Source: Lustribacter sp965277075 (GTDB taxonomy: Bacteria > Vulcanimicrobiota > Vulcanimicrobiia > Vulcanimicrobiales > Vulcanimicrobiaceae). Taken from it: 64,000 bases of DNA. The notes beneath the pieces are model-generated. The model saw only the letters and a program-made list of their open reading frames with translations, searched no databases and was not told where the DNA came from. This document shows, piece by piece, positions 34,259-42,777 of this stretch. Within the stretch, counting starts at the first letter, position 1; each line of letters begins with the position of its first letter. The stretch covers positions 2,790,001-2,854,000 of the forward strand of contig OZ255707.1 in the NCBI GenBank assembly GCA_965277075.1, read 5' to 3'. Made by a program: the position numbers and the translations under genes.

Positions 34259-35440
34259 CTAGGGAAGATCACCGCCCGGCTTGCTGGCGGCAATCCACCG
34301 TGTCTCGGAGTTTTTCCAGCGAAGAATCACGACATCACGCTGCGAGAGCCCTCGTTGCGCAGTCCGTCGAAAATCATAAATACCGCTTAGGCCAACGTAA
34401 TTACGGAGATTTGCGATCCAATCGCGAATCTGCATGGCTGAGGCATTAGGCCCGAGCGCTCGTAACGCATCGATAACGATCATTGCCGGATCCCATGCCA
34501 TACCCGCCTGGTAATCGATGCCAATGCTTTGCTGCTTCATTGCATCGGTGAAGGTTTGAATCACACGGGCCTGGGCCGCGTTATCGGAAATTCCCGCGAG
34601 ATAACCAGTCGCGGAAAAGTACAACGAGTCAGGAATGAATCCGCCGTACTGATGCATTTGGGCGAGGGTCATGTTGGCGCCGCTTGTAGCGACGGGAATC
34701 GTGTCGAGACCCACGTCCCGGAGCGCACGAAGCGCAGTTCCGAAAGGTGTGCCCGGTGCCCAAACGACGATGATATCCGGCTTAGCAGCCTGGATTCGAG
34801 CAACCTGTGCGGAAACGGTGACGTCGGACGGATTAAAATGCTCGTTTGTGACCCGATTCATTCCCTTGTTCTCGGGAAGTGCGAGCGCTTCGTCAAAGTC
34901 GCGGACCGCCTCCTGACCCGTTGCATCAGTCGTCGAGAGAAACGCGATGCGCGTCCATCCGCGCTCTCGGAAATATTTCAGGAAGGTAACGATCTCGTCG
35001 AAAAGGCTGAAACTCGAGGAGAAGACATGGGAGCCGCTCGTGGGGTGTATACCGGGCGAGAAGCAATATTGCACGACCTGCGCGTTTTCTGAAAGAGGCG
35101 CGACGGCGCTGCAAGTGGCGACGAGAACAGACCCAAGGAAGAGGGGCACTTTCTTCGAGATGAGTTGACTCGCGAGTTCAACCGAGATTTGCGGATTCGT
35201 CTGATCATCGTAGAACGTGAAACGAACGGGCCGGCCTCGGATGCCGCCGGCTTTATTGACGACCTCCTCGAGCGCTTTAAGAGAGCGCTGTTGCGCTTCA
35301 CCCAGAAATGCCGAAGGTCCGGATAAGCCGAGCACGACGTTGATCTCGTACGGCGGCTGGTCGGCACCAAACGTACGAACCGGAGACATTCCCAATAACG
35401 CCGTTAAAAGAATGGCGCTGATGACGGAACGAGTTCGCAT
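34259..35440 (-). CDS. Liv-type ABC transporter substrate-binding protein (paralog of 23912)
   Basis: 393 residues from ATG 35440 (AAAGGA 10 bases upstream); a start at 35482 is less likely. Signal peptide MRTRSVISAILLTALLG. The mature part has YEINVVLGLSGPSAFLGEAQ, NKAGGIRGRPVRFTFYDDQT, LISKKVPLFLGSVLVATC and GTPFGTALRALRDVGLDTIP: a periplasmic binding protein of the LivK/aromatic acid type. The same N-terminal plan occurs in the protein at 23912-25096. No permease adjoins it. Confidence 0.85.
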   Translation of the reverse strand: MRTRSVISAILLTALLGMSPVRTFGADQPPYEINVVLGLSGPSAFLGEAQQRSLKALEEVVNKAGGIRGRPVRFTFYDDQTNPQISVELASQLISKKVPLFLGSVLVATCSAVAPLSENAQVVQYCFSPGIHPTSGSHVFSSSFSLFDEIVTFLKYFRERGWTRIAFLSTTDATGQEAVRDFDEALALPENKGMNRVTNEHFNPSDVTVSAQVARIQAAKPDIIVVWAPGTPFGTALRALRDVGLDTIPVATSGANMTLAQMHQYGGFIPDSLYFSATGYLAGISDNAAQARVIQTFTDAMKQQSIGIDYQAGMAWDPAMIVIDALRALGPNASAMQIRDWIANLRNYVGLSGIYDFRRTAQRGLSQRDVVILRWKNSETRWIAASKPGGDLP

Positions 35441-35574
35441 GCTTCGACGATTCCTTTCAAGAAATGCCGCTTCACCTATCATACGTGCAGTCGGCCGCTT
35501 TTTATCCAGTCGTTTGTGTTATGTTTTCACCGTGATTAGTGAACGATTTGTGCAGCAACAATGCGAAGTTCTGA

Positions 35575-36309
35575 TTAGGTCGGCTTCGTGCCCCAGAATA
35601 ATTCGATCCCTTTCCACATGTAAGTGGTCGCGCCGTCAACCTTTCCGTCGAACGCCTTCAAGAGGTCTTGTGAGGAATAGTAAGGCGCTTCAAACGGATT
35701 GAAACCTACACGCGAGGACAATTTCTCAATCCATGTTTCAATATGAATATCGAGTTCTGCCAACATCTTCATTCTAGGACTGAACGTGATTTCGGCCAGT
35801 ACAATGTTTCGCCCGGGTTTTAAGACACGCAACAACTCCGCGGCTGTTTCCGACCAGTCATCGGAGTGCTGGACGGCCTGCAGGACGGCGACACAGTCGA
35901 AACTTTCGGAGGCTAATTGCTGGCTGTATTCAAACTGCCACGTCGCAAGCTGCCCACCGCGTCCGATTCGATTCTGCATGTAAGCATTTCGAGCTTCTTC
36001 CGTGATATCAACGACCACGACGTCACCGGTTGGACCGATGCGTGCTCGTATATCATCAGCGAAGTGGCACGCCTCAACCATCTCGCCAATAATCAAGACT
36101 CGGTCATTGGCTTGCAAAGCGCACTTCTCGAACACCATATGGCGAACGGTTTTCGCCTTATGGACCCACATGTACGGGAGCGAGCCGGCCAACATTACGG
36201 CGCGGCACCACCGCTGCTGTTCGTTTTGATCGGTGATAATCGCGCCCATCCGGTCAATATCTGACGATTGAATGGATGCCCACGGATCCGTTGACGACGA
36301 TTGCTGCAT
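35575..36309 (-). CDS. SAM-dependent methyltransferase
   Basis: 244 residues from ATG 36309, with GAAGGA 4 to 9 bases upstream. Class I Rossmann fold: DRVLIIGEMVEACHFADDIR (SAM-binding strand with the family glycine reduced to a GEM-type variant), GDVVVVDITEE (acidic residue after strand 2), FDCVAVLQAVQHSDDW and LLRVLKPGRNIVLAEI. The substrate is unknown; next to two hydroxylases an aromatic O- or C-methylation is plausible but inferred. A divergent partner is the monooxygenase at 36537; a 15-bp palindrome sits between. Confidence 0.8.
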   Translation of the reverse strand: MQQSSSTDPWASIQSSDIDRMGAIITDQNEQQRWCRAVMLAGSLPYMWVHKAKTVRHMVFEKCALQANDRVLIIGEMVEACHFADDIRARIGPTGDVVVVDITEEARNAYMQNRIGRGGQLATWQFEYSQQLASESFDCVAVLQAVQHSDDWSETAAELLRVLKPGRNIVLAEITFSPRMKMLAELDIHIETWIEKLSSRVGFNPFEAPYYSSQDLLKAFDGKVDGATTYMWKGIELFWGTKPT

Positions 36310-36392
36310 TAGGCTTCCTTCGCCGTCTTGGCGACGCACGCAAGCCGATACGCCTCGCAGATTGACTTCCAGAGACGCCCGAAGTACAATAA

Positions 36393-36407
36393 TGAAACGA
36401 CATTTCA
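36393..36407. promoter_or_regulatory. Putative IclR-type operator, copy 1
   Basis: TGAAACGACATTTCA, an inverted repeat TGAAA-N5-TTTCA in the divergent gap between the methyltransferase and the monooxygenase. A closely similar 15-mer occurs upstream of the class II aldolase. The layout matches the KdgR (IclR family) operator core, and an IclR gene lies at 37882-38706. Confidence 0.5.
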
Positions 36408-36536
36408 CTTTTGGGAAATCTGAACGATTCCTGCTTAGTCGATGGCGCTCGTTACCCGGTTCCACCGTCAGCAGCGCCGACGTTGCGCGAGTTTAAAGTT
36501 TTTGCGTCGTGAGAGCAACTCGAGGAGCTTAGAGAT

Positions 36537-37784
36537 ATGAATATCGCAATCGTCGGCTGCGGAATCGGCGGTCTAACGCTTGCATTAACGCTTCATCGTA
36601 CGGGGATCGACGCCTCGATCCGAGTCTACGAAGCGGTATCGGAAATTAAAGCACTTGGCGTAGGCATCAATATGCTGCCACACGCCGTACGGGTACTTTC
36701 AGAACTCGGTCTCCAAGACGATCTTGCCGCTGTTGCGGTTGAGCCTAAGGAGTTCGCGTACTTTACACGCCATGGGCAATTTGTTTACAGCGAACCCTGC
36801 GGTCTCTATGCTGGGTATCCTTATCCGCATTTCTCGGTGCATCGAGCTGCTTTGCACGCCGTTCTCCTTGAGGCTGCGTGCGCGAGACTTGGGCCCGATC
36901 TCGTGATCACCGGGCACCGATGTGTCGATGTGACGCAGTCAGAGAATCGGGTCACAATGGCCTTCGTAGATGATACGGGGAAACCGCTTCCCTCTCAGTC
37001 CGCTGACGTCGTGATTGCATGCGACGGAATCCACTCTGCGATTCGCCATTCTTTCTATCCAGACGAGGGCGAGCCACACTTTGGCGGGATCAACATGTGG
37101 CGCGGAGTGACGCGTCGATCGCCCTTTCTTAGTGGCGGCAGCATCACCCGAATCGGCGGCCTTTCAACGAGCTATAAGATGTTGGTTTATCCCATCCGAA
37201 ATGACATCGATGAAACCGGAAATCAACTCGTCAACTGGGTCGCCGAAGTGATCTCAGATCGGCAGCTTCCCGTTGATTGGAGCAAGCCCGGCAAGCTTGA
37301 GGATTTTTTTGACTACTTCGATTGGAAATTCGATTGGCTCGACGTGGCAGCATTGATGAAAGACGCTGATTTCGTCTTATCGTACCCTATGGTCGACCGC
37401 GAACCACTGCCTCAGTGGACATTCGAGCGGGTGACGCTCCTCGGCGATGCGGCTCATCCGATGTATCCGCGTGGCGGGAACGGCGGTGCCCAATCAATTT
37501 TGGACGCGGAATGTCTTGCACGCAATCTCGTAAGTGCAGATCCCATCGCGGCTTTACGCTCTTACGAGGCAGAGAGGCGCCCTGTTACGAGCCAGATCGT
37601 TCTGCAAAACCGGACAGCCCCGCCGGACGTCATCATCGACACGGTGGAGGAACGCACCGGCGGCAAACCATTCGAGCGGCTCGAAGACGTCATAAAACCC
37701 GGTGAGCTGCGCTCAATTTCCGAAAACTATGAGCGCCTTGCTGGCTACCATCTTGAGACTCTCTCAGGTCAGCCGCGAGGCTAG
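36537..37784 (+). CDS. FAD-dependent aromatic monooxygenase (group A, PhzS/salicylate hydroxylase type)
   Basis: 415 residues. NIAIVGCGIGGLTLALTLHR is the GxGxxG FAD motif at the N-terminus; DVVIACDGIHSAIR is the DG-type FAD/NAD(P)H motif; VTLLGDAAHPMYPRGGNGGA is the GD motif that binds the FAD ribityl chain. The single-subunit hydroxylase fold inserts oxygen into aromatic substrates with NAD(P)H. A moderately AT-rich gene in the accessory block. It is downstream of the putative operator. The next gene's coding sequence starts 97 bases after its stop. Confidence 0.87.
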   Translation: MNIAIVGCGIGGLTLALTLHRTGIDASIRVYEAVSEIKALGVGINMLPHAVRVLSELGLQDDLAAVAVEPKEFAYFTRHGQFVYSEPCGLYAGYPYPHFSVHRAALHAVLLEAACARLGPDLVITGHRCVDVTQSENRVTMAFVDDTGKPLPSQSADVVIACDGIHSAIRHSFYPDEGEPHFGGINMWRGVTRRSPFLSGGSITRIGGLSTSYKMLVYPIRNDIDETGNQLVNWVAEVISDRQLPVDWSKPGKLEDFFDYFDWKFDWLDVAALMKDADFVLSYPMVDREPLPQWTFERVTLLGDAAHPMYPRGGNGGAQSILDAECLARNLVSADPIAALRSYEAERRPVTSQIVLQNRTAPPDVIIDTVEERTGGKPFERLEDVIKPGELRSISENYERLAGYHLETLSGQPRG

Positions 37785-37881
37785 CGAAACGCGTAGTCGA
37801 CAGAGCAGCGCCATGAAAATTGGAGCGCGCCAGGAAAGAGACGCTACCGGTAAGTCGCGATCTAACCTGGAAGGAGCCTCA

Positions 37882-38706
37882 GTGCCGCGACGTACAGATG
37901 GCCCTACCCATCGTACGAGTGTAAAGCGTTCGAACGGTCGTTCTGAACCAGATTACACGGTGGACAGCGTCGCCCGCGCTGTCGCCGTGCTCTTTACGTT
38001 TACTCAGGAAAGGCCGGAGCTGTCCCTCGCAGAGCTGACGGCCCTGACGAAAATTCCCAAGCCATCGCTGTTTCGCATTGTGTGGACCCTCTGCGATAAT
38101 GGCCTCCTCATTGAGAATTCGCGCACCGGCCTCTATAGTCTCGGCCATGCCCTTTTGCGGTTATCCTATATTCGAGCGAGCCAGCAGAGCTTCCGCGTGA
38201 AGACTCTTCCGGTCATGTATCGGATCCGTGATGCAGTAAACGAAAATGTCGTTTTTGCAGTCAGGAGCGGTTTGCGCCGAATCAACGTCGATTACGTCGA
38301 ATCGGTGCGCGCTATCGGCCGCGTTCCACAACCGGGCTTTGATGTTCCCCTCTATGCTGGCGCCGCAGGTAGGGTACTTCTCGCCGCGATGAGCGACGAA
38401 CAACTGGATGAGTACCTTTCGCAAACGAGCTTCACGCCATTTACACCTTTCACGATCGTTGAGCCCCAACGCCTGCGTCGTCAGGTCCGGTGGGCTCGAG
38501 TTCATGGCTTCGCGATCGCTCTGGGCGAGGTAACTCCCGATATCATCGGGATAGCTGCGCCGGTCTCGAACGAATCGGGCGAAGTCTTCGCAGCACTCTA
38601 CGTGACGATCCCGCGCACACGGAATCTTCGCGAACACAGGTATCGCTGCATTGCAGAAATCATGGCAGGTGCGAGAGACATCTCGCAAGCCATGCGCTTT
38701 TCTTAA
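37882..38706 (+). CDS. IclR family transcriptional regulator
   Basis: 274 residues from GTG 37882, 5 bases after GGAAGGAG; longer frames upstream are unlikely. N-terminal helix-turn-helix (YTVDSVARAVAVLFTF, LAELTALTKIPKPSLFRIVW TL), then the IclR effector domain (PVMYRIRDAVNENVVFAVRS, PLYAGAAGRVLLAAMSDEQL, AIALGEVTPDIIGIAAPVSN). Probably controls the surrounding catabolic genes; two TGAAA-N5-TTTCA palindromes fit IclR/KdgR binding sites. Confidence 0.88.
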   Translation: MPRRTDGPTHRTSVKRSNGRSEPDYTVDSVARAVAVLFTFTQERPELSLAELTALTKIPKPSLFRIVWTLCDNGLLIENSRTGLYSLGHALLRLSYIRASQQSFRVKTLPVMYRIRDAVNENVVFAVRSGLRRINVDYVESVRAIGRVPQPGFDVPLYAGAAGRVLLAAMSDEQLDEYLSQTSFTPFTPFTIVEPQRLRRQVRWARVHGFAIALGEVTPDIIGIAAPVSNESGEVFAALYVTIPRTRNLREHRYRCIAEIMAGARDISQAMRFS

Positions 38707-38729
38707 GCCGGAGTTGAATCGCACACGTT

Positions 38730-40349
38730 ATGCAAACGAATACATCATTCGGCACTGATGTTCTCATTGTGGGCGCAGGACCAACTGGCTTATCGCTCGC
38801 GATCGATCTCGGAAGACGAGGTGTAGCTTGCACGCTAATTGAGCGCAATGAGGCACCGTCGCAATTGCCGAAAATGGAGCGCTGCAACGCCCGCACGATG
38901 GAAATCTACCGTCGGCTTGGTGTCGCGGACACCATCCGCGCGGCCGGTCTTCCCGCAGATATTCCTATGGACGTATTTCTCGTTTTCTCACTAGTAGAGC
39001 CCGCGCTCTTGCGACTTCCATATCCGTCGGTGAAAGCAATGCGGGACGAGATCGCGGAAATCAACGATGGCACAATGCCTCTTGAACCCTACCAGCTGAT
39101 ATCGCAATACACATTAGAGCCGCTTCTCAAAGCCATAGCGGAAACGTTTCCTTCCGTCACGGTTCGATTTGGATGCGAACTCGTCGAGTTTGATCAGGAC
39201 GAGCAGGGCGTCAACACTCGCGCAAAGTCCTCGAACGGCGAACAAACCGTCATTCGCTCGCGCTATTTGGTAGGTTGCGATGGCGGATCGAGCCCAATTC
39301 GCAAACACCTTGGCATAGAATTACGCGGCGAAGCAAACATCCGTCAGATGCATCAAGCCCTCTTTTACAGCGAAACACTGTTCGAACAAATAAAAATTGG
39401 CCACGGCAGACATTATCATCAGGTCGATGATCGAGCAACGTTTATGATCGTGCAAGACAGCACGAAGCACTTCACGCTACACTCTGCGACGCTCGATCCG
39501 AGTGAGATGCCGACGTTGTTCCGCGAAATGATCGGAATGCCGACGCCGTTCGAAACGCTTTACGTCGGAAAATGGATGCAACAGTTGCTTGTCGCGGACA
39601 ACTATATGGATCGGCGCGTCTTCATCGCCGGTGACGCCGTCCACCTGGTCATTCCCACGGGTGGGCTTGGAATGAACACTGGTGTCGGGGACGCGACAGA
39701 TCTAGCCTGGAAGTTATCAGCAACGCTCAAGGGATGGGGTGGCGATAAATTATTGCCTTCATATGAGAGCGAGCGTCGACCGATCGGCGTGCGAAATGTG
39801 GAAGCGTCTCGCTTTGCTACGCTGGGGCGGCGAAAATGGCATGCAGCGTACCGCCCCAATATTCGCGAGAACACGCCTGGAGGCATCGCCACCCGCGAGG
39901 AACTCGTTCGCATCGCTGATATCGAACAGCGCAAGAGCACGGAGATGGTGGGAGCGGAGCTGGGCTATCGTTACAACGATTCGCCAATCATCGTTTCAGA
40001 AGCAGGCAATCCACCTCCAGACAACTATCTTGAATATGTCCCATCGGCGTGGCCGGGTGCGCGCTTACCGCATGTCTGGCTCAAAGACAACGTGTCGGTG
40101 CTCGACCAACTCGGAACAGATTTCACACTCTTGCAGTTCCGGGAAGACGACAACAAAGCTGCGGCTCTGCGCGGGGCCTTCGACGACCGCGGCATTCCCC
40201 TCTCTGTGGTAACTTGTGGGAGTAAAACGGCCCGTGAAGTATACGGTAAAGACTTTCTACTTCTTCGACCGGACCTCCACGTCGCTTGGCGAGGCAACGC
40301 CGTGCCAACCAATGTTGATGAGATCGTAGCAACGGTCGCGGGGCATTAA
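38730..40349 (+). CDS. FAD-dependent hydroxylase, 3-(3-hydroxyphenyl)propionate/phenol type
   Basis: 539 residues, group A flavoprotein monooxygenase of the MhpA/PheA class. FAD motif VLIVGAGPTGLSLAIDLGRR; YLVGCDGGSSPIRKHLGI for the DG motif; RVFIAGDAVHLVIPTGGLGM NTGVGDATDLAWKL for the GD motif. A C-terminal thioredoxin-like domain (PDNYLEYVPSAWPGARLPHV on) is typical of this longer class. Hydroxylates an aromatic acid or phenol; substrate not determinable. The IclR gene is directly upstream. Confidence 0.88.
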   Translation: MQTNTSFGTDVLIVGAGPTGLSLAIDLGRRGVACTLIERNEAPSQLPKMERCNARTMEIYRRLGVADTIRAAGLPADIPMDVFLVFSLVEPALLRLPYPSVKAMRDEIAEINDGTMPLEPYQLISQYTLEPLLKAIAETFPSVTVRFGCELVEFDQDEQGVNTRAKSSNGEQTVIRSRYLVGCDGGSSPIRKHLGIELRGEANIRQMHQALFYSETLFEQIKIGHGRHYHQVDDRATFMIVQDSTKHFTLHSATLDPSEMPTLFREMIGMPTPFETLYVGKWMQQLLVADNYMDRRVFIAGDAVHLVIPTGGLGMNTGVGDATDLAWKLSATLKGWGGDKLLPSYESERRPIGVRNVEASRFATLGRRKWHAAYRPNIRENTPGGIATREELVRIADIEQRKSTEMVGAELGYRYNDSPIIVSEAGNPPPDNYLEYVPSAWPGARLPHVWLKDNVSVLDQLGTDFTLLQFREDDNKAAALRGAFDDRGIPLSVVTCGSKTAREVYGKDFLLLRPDLHVAWRGNAVPTNVDEIVATVAGH

Positions 40350-40419
40350 AATATTCGCGCAAACTCGCGTGCGACCGGGCCCCGTCACACAAGCGGGACA
40401 GCTAGCTCGGCACGAGGCA

Positions 40420-41385
40420 TTAGTGCGATGCTCTCAGTGCGGCCGGACTGATCAGCTCTTTCGCATCGAATGCTTTATCGATTACCTTGTACTTCACCGC
40501 CGCGTCAATGACTGGCTGAATATTACGAACGTCCAAATACTCGGCGCCAATGGCGCGAGTGCTACGCGAGACGATGTCGGGATCAATTTTAGCGTAAGTG
40601 GCCATTAGCTCAACCGTCTCAGCATGGTGAGCATTGCAAAAGAGCGTAGCTTCGCGCATCGCTTCAGCAAAGCGCAACACAGCATCTCGATTCTTAGTTA
40701 CGTAGTCGGCGAGAGCGAACCAATCGGCGATCTCGAAGCGACGCGCGATCCCATCAAACGGTTTTCCTAAAACGCGAACTCTGCCGGAATCGAGAGCGAC
40801 CGTGAGGTTCGGAGAAACGATCGTCGCCGCATCGATTCGGCCATCGATAATAGCCGGAAGTAGTGCGGAGCTTGGTAACTCAACGAAGTGCGCCGTTGTC
40901 GAATCTCCACCGTTTTGATCGATCCAAGCAGAGTTTGCTACGGTAAATGTGTCGCGAAGTGCGAGCGTGCCGATTGTCTTGCCACCAAGGTCGCGTGCGC
41001 TCTTGATTGGCGAATCTTTCCGAATGAGCATTAGCGCATATGGGACACCGGTCAGGTAAAGGCCGCCCGGCGCAACAACCTGAAACGGAATTTCGCGAGC
41101 GTGCGCCGCGATTAGGCCGATTAAGCTTGAGAAGCCGATATCGATGGACGCGCCGGCGACGGCCGACGCGATTGCGGCGCCGCTGTTCATTTGTTGAATT
41201 TCAACGTCTAGCCCGTACTTGCGGAACAGTCCGGCTTTGATTGCGTATAGCGCCGGCGTGAGATCGTCGCTGGGCGGCGAAGCAATACGGATTGTCTGCA
41301 GCTGCTGCCCGGCGACACGCGGCGGTAAGACGCACACGCTGCAGACGACGGCTACGGCGATCATCGCACGGATGAGACGGTGCAC
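40420..41385 (-). CDS. NMT1/SsuA-type ABC transporter substrate-binding protein
   Basis: About 321 residues from GTG 41385. Signal peptide AMIAVAVVCSVCVLP; RIASPPSDDLTPALYAIKAG, then GLFRKYGLDVEIQQMNSGAA and DLGGKTIGTLALRDT match the NrtA/TauA/SsuA/ThiY group that binds organic anions. ADWFALADYVTKNRDAVLRF is near the C-terminus. No permease or ATPase beside it, so it is an orphan binding protein of a second transporter class. Only 10 bases separate its start from the class II aldolase stop. Confidence 0.83.
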   Translation of the reverse strand: MHRLIRAMIAVAVVCSVCVLPPRVAGQQLQTIRIASPPSDDLTPALYAIKAGLFRKYGLDVEIQQMNSGAAIASAVAGASIDIGFSSLIGLIAAHAREIPFQVVAPGGLYLTGVPYALMLIRKDSPIKSARDLGGKTIGTLALRDTFTVANSAWIDQNGGDSTTAHFVELPSSALLPAIIDGRIDAATIVSPNLTVALDSGRVRVLGKPFDGIARRFEIADWFALADYVTKNRDAVLRFAEAMREATLFCNAHHAETVELMATYAKIDPDIVSRSTRAIGAEYLDVRNIQPVIDAAVKYKVIDKAFDAKELISPAALRASH

Positions 41386-41395
41386 GACCGCTTCC

Positions 41396-42100
41396 CTAAT
41401 CGTCGAGGAGGCTGACGTAATAACGCCAGCGCCCCTCAAGACCGACGCCCTCGCGGCTTTGCGCCAAAACTTCCTCGCGGCTCATTGCGTGCGGCGTCCC
41501 AAGAAGCGAGGCCCATAAGGTCATTTTTGCCTGATGCTCGAGCCAGATTGCGTTGATTACGACTTCCTCAACGCTATGGCCCGCGATGGCAATGCCGTGA
41601 TTGCGCAAATGGACGATCGGGCGATCTCCCAGGAGGCGCGCAACCTCAGCGCCCTGCACCGTCGTTCGGACCTTCAAGGACGACGGATAGATTGAGATTT
41701 CATGCTCGCACACCTGAGCCATGACGCCCTGCATGGGCAAAATTGGCCGGTCAACTGCGCCAAAAATTGTCGCCATCGGTTGGTGCGTATGAACGACCGC
41801 GGTCACATCGGGCCGAGCCTTGTAGATTTCGGTGTGAAGCTTCGTCTCGTCCGGCTGCGGAAAAGGCCCTTCGATTTTCTGAGCTTCTAGATCGACGATT
41901 GCGACCTGATCCGCTGTCATATGCAGCTGATTCCCCTGCTCGGTTCCCCGGGAGCGAATGTAGACGCGATCGCCCCCGGGAAGCCGCGCGCTGACATGGC
42001 CGAGATAATCGACCAGCTCTAGCTTGGCGAGCACTCGAGATCCCAGCGCGACCTTCTCGCACAACTCTCGCACGTGGTCTTGACCTGCGACGGAACCCAT
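41396..42100 (-). CDS. Class II aldolase/adducin family protein (possible aromatic decarboxylase)
   Basis: 234 residues from ATG 42100. Zinc-dependent class II aldolase fold: LVDYLGHVSARLPGGDRVYI, KARPDVTAVVHTHQPMATIF (HTH metal pair with the acidic region before) and PIVHLRNHGIAIAGHSVEEV. Family members are fuculose/ribulose phosphate aldolases, but some (3,4-dihydroxyphthalate 2-decarboxylase) decarboxylate aromatics to protocatechuate. The presence of monooxygenases here and of LigABC at 51-53 kb makes the second option attractive, though unproven. The second TGAAA-N5-TTTCA site lies about 120 bases upstream. Confidence 0.78.
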   Translation of the reverse strand: MGSVAGQDHVRELCEKVALGSRVLAKLELVDYLGHVSARLPGGDRVYIRSRGTEQGNQLHMTADQVAIVDLEAQKIEGPFPQPDETKLHTEIYKARPDVTAVVHTHQPMATIFGAVDRPILPMQGVMAQVCEHEISIYPSSLKVRTTVQGAEVARLLGDRPIVHLRNHGIAIAGHSVEEVVINAIWLEHQAKMTLWASLLGTPHAMSREEVLAQSREGVGLEGRWRYYVSLLDD

Positions 42101-42216
42101 TAGCTCTGTCTCTCAACGACGTCGAATCTCGACGGGCGAGCTTGCGCTAAGTCGTCCACGGTATGCCTCCGTCCCTGTTGCGCCCTAACGCGCAGTAGCT
42201 GTGGTAAAGGTCATTC

Positions 42217-42231
42217 TGAAACGGCGTTTCA
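42217..42231. promoter_or_regulatory. Putative IclR-type operator, copy 2
   Basis: TGAAACGGCGTTTCA, identical in arm and spacing to the copy at 36393 (TGAAA-N5-TTTCA). It lies upstream of the class II aldolase on the minus strand. The shared site in two divergent promoters of one accessory block argues for one regulator, most simply the IclR protein encoded between them. Confidence 0.5.
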
Positions 42232-42413
42232 TCATGTTCCTTCAAGGCTGTCGCCTTGTAAAGCGCTGACAACGAGACTTTATGACACCCAGAGTGGCCG
42301 TATTTGGAACTTCGTTCATGACGCGGCGGCTGCAGCGGCTGCGTGTACGGTCATGGTGCCTTCTAAGAGCAGACCCACCACAAAAAGGAGGATTATAGGA
42401 GCCTTGCAGTTAC

Positions 42414-42426
42414 CTATATTTTATAG
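42414..42426 (+). promoter_or_regulatory. Inverted repeat at the toxin-antitoxin promoter
   Basis: CTATATTTTATAG, arms CTATA/TATAG around TTT, immediately before the AGGAGG ribosome-binding site and ATG 42439. A TTGCAG lies just upstream. The position suits an antitoxin autoregulatory operator. An earlier AGGAGG-ATTATAG repeats the same motif at about 42387. Confidence 0.45.
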
Positions 42427-42438
42427 GAGGCTACCGCT

Positions 42439-42777
42439 ATGAGTACCGCTGCGGATCTGGCGCAAACCGCCATCCCTGAAATCCAGGAGATTCTCGGCCT
42501 CACGCAGAGTGACGCCGCCGATCTCTTCGGTGTACGTCAACCTTCGCTCGCCGAGTGGCTGCAACGGGGCGTTCCGCAGAACCGGCGCGCGAGCGTCGAG
42601 CGTGTCCACGAACTCGCAGTCGTTTTACGCCGAGAACTTAAGCCGTCGCGCATTCCGGAAATCGTGCGGACGCCTGATGACTGGCTTGGCGGGCGTTCGA
42701 TCCTCCAAACCCTCAAGGCCGAAGGCGTAACTCCCGTTTACGGTTACCTCTCCCGTCTGTTTGCCTATGGCGGATAG
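42439..42777 (+). CDS. Xre/MbcA/ParS-type antitoxin
   Basis: 112 residues. A helix-turn-helix (EIQEILGLTQSDAADLFGVR, QPSLAEWLQRGVPQNRRASV) is joined to a short toxin-binding tail DDWLGGRSILQTLKAEGVTP typical of DUF2384 antitoxins. AGGAGG lies 8 bases upstream. The gene precedes the RES toxin and overlaps it by 11 bases, the classic type II order. It should repress its own promoter, where the palindrome at 42414 lies. Confidence 0.86.
   Translation: MSTAADLAQTAIPEIQEILGLTQSDAADLFGVRQPSLAEWLQRGVPQNRRASVERVHELAVVLRRELKPSRIPEIVRTPDDWLGGRSILQTLKAEGVTPVYGYLSRLFAYGG

Larger units (their letters stand above)
32661..42438. other. Accessory region next to a tRNA gene (inferred)
   Basis: From the end of tRNA-Glu to the Xre/RES promoter the sequence is visibly more AT-rich and uses more A/T-ending codons than both flanks. 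It contains a decayed gene, mostly single catabolic genes, and two shared 15-bp palindromes. No integrase and no second copy of the tRNA 3' end could be found by eye, so an integrated element with clear borders is not shown. The extent is approximate. Confidence 0.45.

Noticed and set aside
32661..42438. Integrase and duplicated tRNA end for an integrative element
   Set aside because: No integrase-like sequence and no second copy of the tRNA-Glu 3' end was seen in the window; only composition supports acquisition.
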